From NCBI RefSeq assembly GCF_000296835.1, contig NZ_CAKE01000002.1:62001-126000 (forward strand): a stretch of DNA of 64,000 nucleotides, given 5' to 3'. Of the stretch, positions 34,510-44,000 are shown piece by piece. Origin of the DNA: Lactobacillus hominis DSM 23910 = CRBIP 24.179. GTDB taxonomy: Bacteria; Bacillota; Bacilli; Lactobacillales; Lactobacillaceae. Every line of letters starts with the position of its first letter. Position 1 is the stretch's first letter. Under the pieces are notes generated by a model. It had not been told where the DNA came from and did no database searches. It saw only the letters and a program-made list of their open reading frames with translations. The position numbers and the translations under genes are program-made.

Positions 34510-35445
34510 TTACCAAATATGTAATAAACGTGTTGAGTCTATTTTACTTAAATTGAATTGATGCACATGCTGCACCTGATTTTCTGGGAAGTCCTTTACA
34601 AAATCTGCCAAATTATACAATCCAGTTGAATAAGACCAGACACCTTTAACTTTTCTAATTGGATCCAGCATTTCATTTCTAATTGGGTATGCAGAAATCA
34701 AGAAATGCTTGTGGTGAAATTTAAAAACAAAATATGGAAGCTTAAAACCTTCAACCACTTCTTCAGGGGTTTTCCCTAAAGAAATCACATTGTGATATGT
34801 CCCAAATCTTTTATTAAATTCATCATTGAATGAAAAATAAAAATTAGATATATGCACATGTGGAAAATCTTCTGGCTTCACTTTATCAGGAACACAAATT
34901 ACGTGAGAAAAATGATCTAGATTTTTCTCTTTTTGACTTAATGCTCGCTCCATTCCAGTTGGTAAAATCTTATAAGCCCATTCTGGAACTTCAGGGTGCT
35001 TTTCATATTCCTCATACATCATTTTAACAACTTCAGGTTTAACCCAGTCATAATGCATTCTAGTTTGATTTCTTCTTAACAAACTAGCTAAAGTATTATT
35101 TTGCATTAAATCAACTACAAATAACTCGTAGCGATACTTATCAACCCAAGGCTTAAAATGTTCAATCTGCTCAGGACTAACGTGAGTCCCATCAACAATG
35201 ACAGTTTCACCATTGGCCATCTTATGCTCAACCAAGTTATCCACCATTTGCTGGGTTCGAACAGTGACATGACGTGGAATGACTTGGTGTAAAGTATCAG
35301 TGCCCTTCTCGTAATATACAGTTAAATCAGCTAACAATAAACGAATTTGATCACGAGAAATTGCGTAAGGCTGCAAATGATGGCGCGCAATAAATGAGGA
35401 CTTGCCTGAACCGGGAGCACCTCTAAGTAAGAATATTTTACGCAT
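34510..35445 (-). CDS. P-loop polynucleotide-kinase-like protein with unknown C-terminal domain
   Basis: A 311-residue protein. The N-terminal half is a P-loop kinase: Walker A RGAPGSGKSSFI (residues 8-19), then AISRDQIRLLL and a VDGTH segment like that of T4 polynucleotide kinase and related RNA kinases. The C-terminal half (from about residue 185) contains FPHVHISNFYFSFND and FKFHHKHFLISAY and is not recognised. The ATG at 35445 is ten bases from GGAG; an earlier in-frame start was rejected. Substrate unknown: nucleic-acid 5' end or small molecule. Confidence 0.72.
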   Translation of the reverse strand: MRKIFLLRGAPGSGKSSFIARHHLQPYAISRDQIRLLLADLTVYYEKGTDTLHQVIPRHVTVRTQQMVDNLVEHKMANGETVIVDGTHVSPEQIEHFKPWVDKYRYELFVVDLMQNNTLASLLRRNQTRMHYDWVKPEVVKMMYEEYEKHPEVPEWAYKILPTGMERALSQKEKNLDHFSHVICVPDKVKPEDFPHVHISNFYFSFNDEFNKRFGTYHNVISLGKTPEEVVEGFKLPYFVFKFHHKHFLISAYPIRNEMLDPIRKVKGVWSYSTGLYNLADFVKDFPENQVQHVHQFNLSKIDSTRLLHIW

Positions 35446-35530
35446 ACTTTTCTCCAAACTATGATTTAAGATCAATCAAATATACTCGTAAAAAATTCTA
35501 CCATAAAATCACGCCAAGAACGAATTAATA

Positions 35531-35556
35531 AAGAAGAATGGTTAATCATTCTTCAA
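35531..35556 (-). terminator. Weak terminator after the phosphoglycerate-mutase-like gene
   Basis: GAAGAATG-ATTAAC-CATTCTTC followed by TTTATT on the minus strand. It overlaps the last codons of the gene. Confidence 0.6.
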
Positions 35557-36225
35557 AATCTCTTTTTTGACAATATTCAGATTTTCATCAAATGTATAAA
35601 CAATCGGTTGAGCATTTGGCACTTCCAGCTTAACGATATCAGTATCACTAATATCTTCAATTTTCTTAATTAAAGCACGCAAACTCGAACCATGAGCGAC
35701 AATTAATTGATCACGACCAGCAAGCAGCTCAGGTGCAATATGATCAATGTAATATGGCATTAAGCGTCTTTGCGTTTGATGCAAACTTTCACCTTGTGGC
35801 ATCAAGTGCATATCACAATTTTGATATCTGCGATCCTGAACTGGTTGAGCTAATAGCGGCGGTACGCTATCAAAACCTCTGCGCCATTTTAAAACTTGCT
35901 CTTTACCAAACACCTTACGAGAAACATCCTTGTTAATTCCCCTTAATGCCCCATAGTGACGTTCATTTAAGCGCCATGTCTTAGTAATCGGCAAATATAG
36001 AAAATCGCAAATATCGGCAATTATATTAGCTGTAATGATTGCACGTGATAAAACAGACGTATGAATATGCGTTGGAGCAAAATTTGAAATTTGAGCTACT
36101 TTTAATCCGGCAGATTTAGCCTGTTGGATCCCCTTAGCACTTAATGCAACATCATTCCAACCTGTGTAAACATTATCTCGATTCGCAATACTTTCGCCAT
36201 GTCTAACTAATACCAGCTTTACCAC
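35542..36225 (-). CDS. gpmA: 2,3-bisphosphoglycerate-dependent phosphoglycerate mutase (GpmA-like)
   Basis: A 227-residue histidine-phosphatase-fold enzyme. The phosphorylated His is in LVRHGES at the N-terminus; NERHYGALRGINK matches the substrate-binding loop of GpmA, and the second His is in VAHGSSLRAL. It interconverts 3- and 2-phosphoglycerate. The GTG at 36225 is eight bases from AGGTGG; an earlier in-frame GTG overlaps that site. It follows the two small membrane protein genes. A second, main GpmA may be elsewhere; this copy is somewhat divergent (the LSAKG region and a shortened tail). Confidence 0.85.
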   Translation of the reverse strand: MVKLVLVRHGESIANRDNVYTGWNDVALSAKGIQQAKSAGLKVAQISNFAPTHIHTSVLSRAIITANIIADICDFLYLPITKTWRLNERHYGALRGINKDVSRKVFGKEQVLKWRRGFDSVPPLLAQPVQDRRYQNCDMHLMPQGESLHQTQRRLMPYYIDHIAPELLAGRDQLIVAHGSSLRALIKKIEDISDTDIVKLEVPNAQPIVYTFDENLNIVKKEILKND

Positions 36226-36237
36226 TTTTCTTACCAC

Positions 36238-36444
36238 CTAATGTACAAACAATAAAATAATACCAGAAATGGTTAAAATAATTCCCACAATTAAGTACGC
36301 AAGTAAAGCATTTCTTCTTTTCTTTAAAGCAAGAGATTTGCCGATAATTCTTTTGTTTAATTGATCGCGACGGTTAAATACAATCGCCAAATCATACAAT
36401 CCTACAATAATCAAAATTATTGCTGCCCAAATACTTATTTTCAT
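36238..36444 (-). CDS. Small membrane protein, paralogue A
   Basis: A 68-residue protein with membrane segments at about residues 3-22 and 48-66 and a strongly basic middle (NRRDQLNKRIIGKSLALKKR). It shares the N-terminal MKI(S/T)IW, the YDLA/WDFY region and the C-terminal GII(L/F)TI(S/G)GIILLF with the next gene, so the two arose by tandem duplication. Function unknown. It ends two bases before the mutase ORF. Confidence 0.78.
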   Translation of the reverse strand: MKISIWAAIILIIVGLYDLAIVFNRRDQLNKRIIGKSLALKKRRNALLAYLIVGIILTISGIILLFVH

Positions 36445-36460
36445 AGCTTTCCTCGTTTAC

Positions 36461-36670
36461 TTAGTGCCAAAAGAGCAAAATTATACCACCAATTGTAAAA
36501 ATTATACCTAATGTTAAAAACATTTTAGCTGTAGTTTTATCTGTTTTTGGAGCGTTTTTTGCTCTTGGTTTCGAATTAGAATTTGCTTTTGGCCATCTTT
36601 GATAGGCTAAATAAAAATCCCAGATTCCTACAATAATTACAATTAATATCGACCAAATAGTTATCTTCAT
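36461..36670 (-). CDS. Small membrane protein, paralogue B
   Basis: A 69-residue paralogue of the preceding protein: MKITIWSILIVIIVGIWDF and LGIIFTIGGIILLFWH flank a Lys/Pro-rich cytosolic loop (residues 25-48). It lies 16 bases upstream of paralogue A and nine bases after the cation-transporter gene, so all are probably one transcript. No known family was recognised. Confidence 0.78.
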   Translation of the reverse strand: MKITIWSILIVIIVGIWDFYLAYQRWPKANSNSKPRAKNAPKTDKTTAKMFLTLGIIFTIGGIILLFWH

Positions 36671-36678
36671 AGCTTTAC

Positions 36679-37563
36679 CTAATCAGTTTTTCCTACGACA
36701 ATCATTTTTTCTTTTATACCACGTTTACATTCTGCCTGCAAAGTAATGTGATTGATACCCAAAGGTTCAAGTTTTTCTTGAACTTGAGTATAGATTTTTT
36801 CTAAATCACTAACTTTTAATGAAGTTGGCACATTAATATGCGCATCCAGCATCGTCATGCTATCTGAATACTTCCATAAATGAACATGGTGAACATTTTC
36901 AATTTCTGGCAAATCGAGCATTAATTGTTTTACTTTTTCTAAATTAATACTTGGGTTAGACTCCATTAAAACATTAGCTGCTTTTAAAGTAACTTGAATT
37001 GCCTCATATAAAATAAATACTGAAACTAAAATTGTTAAAACAGGGTCCAGCCAATCGCAATTAAAAGCGCGAATAATCAGCGCACCTACTACAACCACGA
37101 TACTTGATAAAGCATCTGATAGCATATGGATAAAAGTAGATTTAACGTTCAGATTATGTTTTGAATCACGATGCATCATAATCATTGAAATTAAATTAGC
37201 AGCTAAACCAATCAAGGCTACGATTAACATCAAATTTCCTTTAATTGGCTCTGGCTTAGCAAAGCGCATACAAGCTTCGATAAACAAAAATACGCAAATC
37301 ACAATTAAAATTATGCCATTGGTAAAGGCTGCCAAGGTTTCCGCACGCTCATATCCAAAAGTTTTATGTTTGTTTTTGTCTTTCTTACTAATTAAATGCG
37401 CGACAAAAGATAAAACAATTGCTCCGGTATCACCTAAATTATGAAGTGCATCTGAAAGTAATGCCAAAGAACCCGAAAAGATTCCACCTAAAATTTCGGC
37501 AATAGTAATTACAAAATTTAACAGAGTAACAATAATAAAATTAATCGAAGTTTTATCTACCAT
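36679..37563 (-). CDS. Cation diffusion facilitator (zinc/metal exporter)
   Basis: A 294-residue CDF-family transporter with six membrane segments. The metal-binding motif in helix 2 is ALLSDALHNLGD (Asp and His residues) and in helix 5 HMLSDALSSIVV; the signature KHKTFGYERAETLAAF follows a Lys/His loop. The cytosolic C-terminal domain has VHHVHLWKYSD. Similar to CzcD/ZitB; zinc is the likely ion, though cobalt, iron or cadmium are possible. Confidence 0.92.
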   Translation of the reverse strand: MVDKTSINFIIVTLLNFVITIAEILGGIFSGSLALLSDALHNLGDTGAIVLSFVAHLISKKDKNKHKTFGYERAETLAAFTNGIILIVICVFLFIEACMRFAKPEPIKGNLMLIVALIGLAANLISMIMMHRDSKHNLNVKSTFIHMLSDALSSIVVVVGALIIRAFNCDWLDPVLTILVSVFILYEAIQVTLKAANVLMESNPSINLEKVKQLMLDLPEIENVHHVHLWKYSDSMTMLDAHINVPTSLKVSDLEKIYTQVQEKLEPLGINHITLQAECKRGIKEKMIVVGKTD

Positions 37564-37605
37564 GGATTTATCTACTCCTTACCAATAGAATTTTAACATA
37601 GCATA

Positions 37606-37642
37606 AAAGAAAAATATCCCCGTTTTGGGAAACGAAGATATC
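37606..37642 (-). terminator. Terminator after the histidine phosphatase gene
   Basis: ATATCTTCGTTT pairs with AAACGGGGATAT (two G-U) around CCCA, followed by TTTTC on the minus strand. Confidence 0.78.
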
Positions 37643-38337
37643 TAAAAATTAATTAATTCATTATTTTTAATATTGTAATCCACAATTTCAAATTTACCAT
37701 TATCGTGAAGAATTCCACGAGTCACGCTTCCATTTTCTGGGAAAGGAACAACGTGGGAACCATTAGCTTGATTCCAATATTTAATAGCCAAAGTTTTGAT
37801 AAAATCTCCATGAGAAACAATTAATACTCGGCCCAAACCTTGAGCTTCTTGAGTTAACTGATCAATAGCCTGATCCATTCTTTCATCAAGTTCTTCACTA
37901 TTTTCAGCTAGATGACGCGGATCGGCTTTTTTGGTAGCTTCTCTAAATTTAGCAATCCCTAATTGATTGATTATTTTATCGATATCTGTTTCCGGCTTAA
38001 GACCACCAGCAACGGCAACTTTTTTCCACGTTTCATCGATATCGTCACCTTCAAAAGAGCCAAAAAAGACTTCTCTAAATGCAGGCAGTTTCTTAATTTT
38101 GCCTAATTCAGAAACTTCATTCGCATCCTTCATTAAATGGACAGTATCAATAGCTCTTTTTAAGTCTGAGCTGTACATTCTATCAAAGTGGACTTGCGAT
38201 AAGTTACGAGCAGTGACCTTTAAATCGTTAATCCCTTTGACTGTTAAGGGTGAATCCGACCAGCCCTGAACTTTGTTAAGTTGGTTAAACATTGTTTCTC
38301 CGTGTCTGACTAGATAAACTTCAGTTGGCATTCTCAT
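37642..38337 (-). CDS. Histidine phosphatase family protein
   Basis: A 231-residue phosphatase of the phosphoglycerate mutase superfamily (GpmB/CobC-like). LVRHGETMFNQ holds the nucleophile and VSHGDFI the second His; GWSDSPLT is also present. It lacks the NERHYG loop of GpmA, so a phosphatase role is likelier than mutase. Either ATG (38337 or 38331) could be used, three and nine bases from AGGA. Confidence 0.85.
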   Translation of the reverse strand: MRMPTEVYLVRHGETMFNQLNKVQGWSDSPLTVKGINDLKVTARNLSQVHFDRMYSSDLKRAIDTVHLMKDANEVSELGKIKKLPAFREVFFGSFEGDDIDETWKKVAVAGGLKPETDIDKIINQLGIAKFREATKKADPRHLAENSEELDERMDQAIDQLTQEAQGLGRVLIVSHGDFIKTLAIKYWNQANGSHVVPFPENGSVTRGILHDNGKFEIVDYNIKNNELINF

Positions 38338-38506
38338 CTTTCCTTTCTATTATTGTTTCACGCGATACATTTATTTATTATTTCAATAATACCAGATTAT
38401 GCGATGAATGCAAGGCTTTTAAATTTAGCCCCTATATTTTGTGTTTCACAAAAGTTCAAACACAATATTCTTCAAACTATGAGAAAATATGCTTAGAGGT
38501 AAATTT

Positions 38507-39136
38507 ATGAATTATCAAAATATCATCATCGTTCCAGAAGGATTATTTTTTAAAGAAAAGACTTCGCAAAAGAATTCTTTAAATAAGTTAGCTAAAGCAA
38601 AAAAACAAATTCTGAATATCAATTTATTTTCAAGTCTTTATGATCGTTATGTAGATATTGATCGCAAACAAGAAATTCAGTTGATGCTTACGGCTCTTTT
38701 TCCCGAAGATAAACTATTTAGCATTCAAGCTGATTACTTCACTTACCTAACTTCTCAACACCGCTTACTGAAGAATGTGGATAACACACTAAATGATTTA
38801 AAAGATAAGGTAAATATTTTCATTGCTAGCATATATCCACAAGCAGTAATTAGTAAAAGACTTGAGCAAGCAAAAATTAATTATCCACTTGTGGCAAATC
38901 CTACAGATGATTTTACATCTATGTCAAAAATAATCACTCAAATTATTAGTCAACATAATTTGGACAAAAATGAGACCTTGCTTATCGGCACAAGCTTAGG
39001 CGACGAAATTCAAGCCGCAAATGATCTTGAGCTTCCTTCGCTTTGGGTAAGTACAAATCGTAAAGTACCAATTACTCCACATCCTAATTTGCATGTGAAA
39101 AAATTTGAAGATATCGCATTTTACTTTATGGGCTAA
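38507..39136 (+). CDS. HAD-like hydrolase with degenerate active site
   Basis: A 209-residue protein with a HAD-type (YjjG-like) layout. The C-terminal motif TLLIGTSLGDEIQAAN is clear, and IFIAS may be motif II. The N-terminal nucleophile motif DxDxT is replaced by IIIVPEGLFF, so no catalytic aspartate is present and phosphatase activity is doubtful. The ATG at 38507 is seven bases from AGAGG, whereas the upstream in-frame start has no such site. It is followed at 53 bases by the DJ-1 gene, likely in one transcript. Confidence 0.72.
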   Translation: MNYQNIIIVPEGLFFKEKTSQKNSLNKLAKAKKQILNINLFSSLYDRYVDIDRKQEIQLMLTALFPEDKLFSIQADYFTYLTSQHRLLKNVDNTLNDLKDKVNIFIASIYPQAVISKRLEQAKINYPLVANPTDDFTSMSKIITQIISQHNLDKNETLLIGTSLGDEIQAANDLELPSLWVSTNRKVPITPHPNLHVKKFEDIAFYFMG

Positions 39137-39189
39137 AATTGCGTTAAAATTAAAGGGAAAGATTTACAGAAACACGAGGTAGATTAAAT

Positions 39190-39774
39190 ATGACAAAAGT
39201 TGCTGTAGTTTTTGCTGACGGCTGCGAAGAAGTCGAAGGCTTAAGTGTTGTTGATGTTTTAAGACGTTTAAACATTGGATGCGATATGGTAGGACTTGAT
39301 AAGCTAAAAATTAATGGCGATCACAAGATTATCTTGTCCTGCGATAAAGTGGTTAATGATAGCTTACTTGATTATGATCTTGTAGCTTTTCCAGGAGGCA
39401 GAACTGGTGCCATTAATTTGCGCGACAATAAAAAACTTGCTCAATTGATGATTGAACGTCACAAACAAGGTAAATGGGATGCAGCAATGTGCGCAGCACC
39501 AATCGCATTAGGTCGCTATGAAGTCTTAAAAGATACTGATTTCACTTGCTATCCAGGTTTTGAAAAAGAAATTTTAGAAGACTGTCCTTCTGCAAACTTT
39601 AAAACTGATATTACTGTAACTGATAATGAACACAAAGTTATCACTAGTCGTGGTCCGGCAACCGCTTGGGCTTATGCTTATGCGATCGCAGAAGCTTTAG
39701 GCGTTGATACTACTGCTTTAAAGCAAGGCATGCTTTATGATTATCTTGCCAAAAATATTGACGAAAGTTTATAG
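39190..39774 (+). CDS. DJ-1/PfpI family protein
   Basis: A 194-residue flavodoxin-like protein. The N-terminal VVFADGCEEVEGLSVVDVLRR and the nucleophile elbow AMCAAPIALG (Cys near residue 100) are typical of DJ-1 (YajL/ThiJ) proteins, which act in oxidative and carbonyl stress; glyoxalase or deglycase activity has been argued for the family. A GAGG site precedes the ATG. It is the second gene after the HAD-like protein. Confidence 0.92.
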   Translation: MTKVAVVFADGCEEVEGLSVVDVLRRLNIGCDMVGLDKLKINGDHKIILSCDKVVNDSLLDYDLVAFPGGRTGAINLRDNKKLAQLMIERHKQGKWDAAMCAAPIALGRYEVLKDTDFTCYPGFEKEILEDCPSANFKTDITVTDNEHKVITSRGPATAWAYAYAIAEALGVDTTALKQGMLYDYLAKNIDESL

Positions 39775-39783
39775 ATAAAATAA

Positions 39784-39828
39784 AAAAGACCCCCAAGTGT
39801 TTTGTAACTTAACACTTGGGGCTTTTAT
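39784..39828. terminator. Bidirectional terminator after the DJ-1 gene
   Basis: CCCCAAGTGTT pairs with AACACTTGGGG, followed by CTTTTATTT and preceded by AAAAAAG. It serves both convergent genes. Confidence 0.88.
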
Positions 39829-40698
39829 TTACAGATTTAATGCATGTAGCTTTGAAATCTGATAACCATTTCTCAAAAAATGTTCTAATTCTTCGGGTTC
39901 ACGGCCAGTTAATTTTCTAAAATCATTAGTAACTTGGTCTAATTCTCCTAATCTAGCGGCTTGATATAAAGAAGCTTCTAATTTATCGTGAGGATTTTTT
40001 TCAATGAATTTGGCTGACGATAGCGGATTATATCCAATACTTTTTTCTGTTGCACGTGTCATTAAATATGCTAATTCAACCATGTTATAATTTTGCTCCA
40101 TAGTAAGGACGTATTTTTCTCCGTGACCATGCATCATTTTTAACATGCAGCAAGCAGCAATAGCATGCGCGCTGTCATTTTGAGTAATAAAAGATACTGA
40201 TTGATCCTTAACTGGATAACTAATTTCTTTATCCTTAATTATTTGCGATAAAGCCGGTATTAAAGGATCAGCAAATAAACTGTTCTTAATCACAGTATAT
40301 TTTATGTCAGAACCCGCTAACCTACGCAAAGCATACCCATAAAAAGGAGATAAAAGATAGGGATTTGCTTCTTGATCCGCAAAAAAACTCACAAATATTA
40401 AGGTTGCTTGAATTTGCTGGACATTTTCTAAAATACGCTCGAAATGTGCAATACTTGTAGATAAATCTTCTTGTTTGGGGATATAAACTATCACATTAGT
40501 CTGATCCATTGCTTTTTTTATTGAATCATTAGCTTCATAATCCACAAGAACCGTATCAATTTTTAACTTTTTAAAGAAATCTCTTTTACCTGAATCAGAT
40601 ATTCCAACTCTAATATTACCAACTTCTGTCATTTGCATTAACCATTGTGCAACTTTTTCTCCAAGAGTCTCATCTGCATTCATTATCAAGTATTTCAT
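39829..40698 (-). CDS. NAD(P)-binding NmrA-like protein
   Basis: A 289-residue Rossmann-fold protein of the NmrA/QOR2-like atypical SDR group. The N-terminus MKYLIMNADETLGEKVAQWL has the beta-alpha-beta layout, but the usual GxxGxxG is altered to NADETLG, so cofactor binding may be changed. Later regions (TVIKNSLFADPLIPAL, LTGREPEELEHFLRN) match the family. Regulatory or reductase role not determinable. It is the last native gene before the integrated element. Confidence 0.75.
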   Translation of the reverse strand: MKYLIMNADETLGEKVAQWLMQMTEVGNIRVGISDSGKRDFFKKLKIDTVLVDYEANDSIKKAMDQTNVIVYIPKQEDLSTSIAHFERILENVQQIQATLIFVSFFADQEANPYLLSPFYGYALRRLAGSDIKYTVIKNSLFADPLIPALSQIIKDKEISYPVKDQSVSFITQNDSAHAIAACCMLKMMHGHGEKYVLTMEQNYNMVELAYLMTRATEKSIGYNPLSSAKFIEKNPHDKLEASLYQAARLGELDQVTNDFRKLTGREPEELEHFLRNGYQISKLHALNL

Positions 40699-40798
40699 AT
40701 CTTATCCTATCTCTCCTGCTTTTTCTTACTATTGTATTATAAAACATTTAGAATCAGATAGAAATTTTAAGTAGTTTTAACTTATCAGACTTATACAC

Positions 40799-40826
40799 AA
40801 AAAGCATCCCAATAGGGATGCTTTTT
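40799..40826. terminator. Displaced native terminator of rplM-rpsI
   Basis: AAAAAGCATCCC-AATA-GGGATGCTTTTT, a perfect 12-bp stem usable in both directions. Before integration it would have lain about 20 bases after the rpsI stop on the minus strand; the element now separates the two by 10.5 kb. Confidence 0.85.
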
Positions 40827-40843
40827 GAAATATAACGTAATAT

Positions 40844-40863
40844 AAATATTAACGCTTTGAGAA
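40844..40863. repeat. attL: left 20-bp attachment repeat
   Basis: A perfect 20-base direct repeat (AAATATTAACGCTTTGAGAA) of 51385-51404. Fifteen of its bases are a copy of the rpsI tail (the last four codons and the stop). Confidence 0.88.
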
Positions 40864-41040
40864 CTTGGGGTTAATAAAACTAGAACATTAATCAATAATT
40901 AAGGAGTAATATCCTCCTTTATCCTTACAAATTAGCTTTAATTTCGATAAAGTATGGATAAATTAGTAACATTATTCATTAAAAAGGATATCTTTTTTCC
41001 CATTTTTGACCAATAATGACCATTTGGTCGATTACCTTAC

Positions 41041-41072
41041 TAAGTTTCATCTAATCGGATGAAACTTTTTTT
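41041..41072 (+). terminator. Plus-strand terminator at the left end of the element
   Basis: AAGTTTCATC-TAATCG-GATGAAACTT followed by TTTTTTATT. It points away from the left end; in the excised circle it would end transcripts coming from int. It also overlaps the last codon of the restriction gene. Confidence 0.75.
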
Positions 41073-44000
41073 ATTCTTCAATTTCTAACTTTGGTAACTG
41101 ATTAATCAAATCAACAGTTTGAACTGAAACATTAATAATACTTAGCAATAAATTAAAAATATATTTTGGATCATCACTAAAATCATTTGGATCATCTGTA
41201 ATACCAGATTTTTTATCTGTCTTAACTTGATATTGATCCATAATCCATTCAATTGCTGAACGTCCATTCACAATATATTGATAAGCTTTTTCAGGAATGT
41301 TTTCAATTGTAATTGAATCATTAAAAATTATAGTAGATTTATCTTTTTCAAGTTTACCTTCAGAACTTCTCTTTTTAGCAAACTTCATTTTCTTAACTTT
41401 ATAGTCAGGAATTCCTTGATACTTAATGTTAACTTTCTCATAAGCTGGTACTTCTTCATAATTTAAATGAAGGTTAATGAGTTCCCCCCCAATTTTTACA
41501 AAAGACTCTTTATTAGTTACATTTGGAATATGAGGCAAACTTTTGGCAAGATCTTCATAATATTTCTCTTCATATTCTTTAGAATGTAATAATCCATACA
41601 CATAATTTAATACATCTCTTTCCGAAAGATCAGCAAATTTTTCTTTTAATATTTTGATATTCACACCTGAGTAACTACCCATATTATCATAGAGATGTTT
41701 TGGAAAATTTTGAGAACCGCCAGAGAATAAATTTACGTCTGGCAATATATTAAGTGCCAGAGAAGTTAAAGGCTTACCTTCAGTCTTATTAGAAAGACTT
41801 ATTAATAAATTTTTAGAAGTACTATCAGGAAATAATTTGGTCAACTGATACTGCCGGTCTACCATATCTTTTTGATAATATACCCATTTTTTAACAAATG
41901 GTCTGTACATTCCTTTATATATTCTTTTTTTATCAAAACTTATTTTTTGATATTTCTCGAATTTTTGCTTCAATGTACGTGTCCAAGAAATTTCCTGTGA
42001 AGATATATCATAAGTAGTTCTATCACCTAAATTATCATTATAATAATTTATTGATTTTTTAACGTTTTCCTCTACATTATCCTTTGAAAATCCCCATGAC
42101 CATGCATCACGCCCTGTTTTTAAGCCGCCAGAATAATTCGTGAATAAAGCATTATTTTCTTTTTTATTACCAAGTGACGTTAACAAATCAAAATTACTAT
42201 TTCGTTGATTTATCCAATCCCCCTTCTCATTTGGTTCAATAACTTTTAAATGTTGTCGATTAAATAAAGTTTCTATACTTTCCCATTCTTTCAATTTATC
42301 TAATTTATCTTTTTTAGATAATCCATCTCCAATATTTTTGTAGTATAACTTATGCGGTGCAAAATCTGTATTATCCTTTATAAGCAACACAATGGCTACT
42401 CCAGTCATAATATCAAAGATATTTCCTCCTTCTTTGATTGCTTGCGCACGAGTTCTACGTCTTATTTGTCCTTTTAAATCTATGATAACAATTGTATTAA
42501 ATTCTTCATAAAGAGCTTTCCTCATTCCGTCCATGGCATTTCCATCTAAGTAAGATGAATTGGTTATAAAACCAATAATTCCCTTTGATTCTAGTCTATC
42601 CGCCGACCAGCGGAGAGCCTTAATATAGGTATCACTTAACCCATTCTTATTTGTAACTGAAGATGTATCAGTCCACTTTTTCTTTAATGACTTTTCAAGA
42701 ATTGGATAATCCATTCTCTTTATATTATTGTCTTCATTACTTTGTTTTGCCGAATAAGGTGGATTAGAAATAATAGCAGTAATTGGAACTTCTTGTTGCT
42801 TATTTAATCTTTCATTATTTGTACCAAACATATCATCATCTAAAGTATCTTCTCGTTCAGTACTTTCAAATGTATCAGTCAAAACAATACCTTCAAAAGG
42901 TTTATAACCTTCATCAGGCCCATTAATTTCATCAAAAACTGCTTCTATATTAATGGCCGCAATATAGTAACTTAATAAGATGATCTCATTTGCATGTAAT
43001 TCATGCATATACTTTCTTAAAATATCATCATAAGTTATCTTGCCTTCATCCATTTGTTGTTTCAAGTAATACAAGGTTCTAGTTATGAAAGTACCTGTTC
43101 CAGTAAATGGATCTAAGATATGCACATTTTCACTAGCCAAAGACTTGTTAAAGTACTTCTTTAACGCCCAATCTACAGAATGAACAATAAAATCAACAAC
43201 CTCTACTGGAGTAAAGACAATACCCATTGATTCCGTTACTTTTGAAAAGGCTGTTTTAAAGAAATTATTATAAAGTTGAATAATAAATTTCTGCTTTCCT
43301 TGAATATTATCAATTCCACTAGCTCGCAGTTTAACAGATTCATAAAATGGCTTAAGTGATTCTTGCTCTTTCTTAAAACCAAATACATTAAAAGCAGATA
43401 CAATATCATTCATAGATTTTGAAATTGCATTGTTACGTACAAAATCGTATTCACCAAATAGAGCATCAAAGATTGGTTCAGTAATTAAATGTTGTGCCAA
43501 CATTTGAACTGCTTGTTCTTGATCAACGGAATCATTAATATTGAATCTCAATGACTTCAAGAACTTATCGAAAGCAATTTTTGCTCCTTGATTACTTTCA
43601 ATCAAATCATTAATTCTTCTCTGATACATTTGGGCAATTTCAGCCACATCTTTTGACCAATCTTCCAGATAACGGCGATCTCCAACTTTTTGAACTACCT
43701 TACCATAAAATGCATTTTGCATTTCTTTCCAATCAAGCGGAAGTTCAAGTTGTTCAGATTGTTCTTCTTCCGTATTATCTTCTGTTACCGGAGAATCTGG
43801 ACTTGAATCTATTCCAATAAAATTAATTCTTCCTGATTTCTTCTTATTCAAATCAAGTGTATTAACTTCTGCATCAAAACGTTCATCTGTCGAGCGCAAG
43901 GCATTTAGCACCTGCCACACTTGTTTATATTGCTTGTTATTATCTAAAACAGTGTTTGGATTTACTCCTTTAGCTACAACTATTGGAAGAATAATATAAC

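Larger units (their letters stand above)
40699..41070. other. Left junction region of the integrated element
   Basis: This 370-base stretch holds no gene. In order it contains a bidirectional terminator (40799-40826), the left 20-bp attachment repeat (40844-40863), a hairpin AAGGAG-TAATATC-CTCCTT (40901-40919), two TGACCA motifs with the palindrome GACCATTTGGTC (41017-41028), an 18-bp segment shared in inverse orientation with the region before int (41025-41042), and a plus-strand terminator (41041-41072). Confidence 0.75.

Noticed and set aside
34413-34510. A thiamine or other riboswitch ahead of the NitT/TauT-type importer.
   Set aside because: No conserved riboswitch core (for example CTGAGA for TPP) is visible; only a promoter and a weak terminator.
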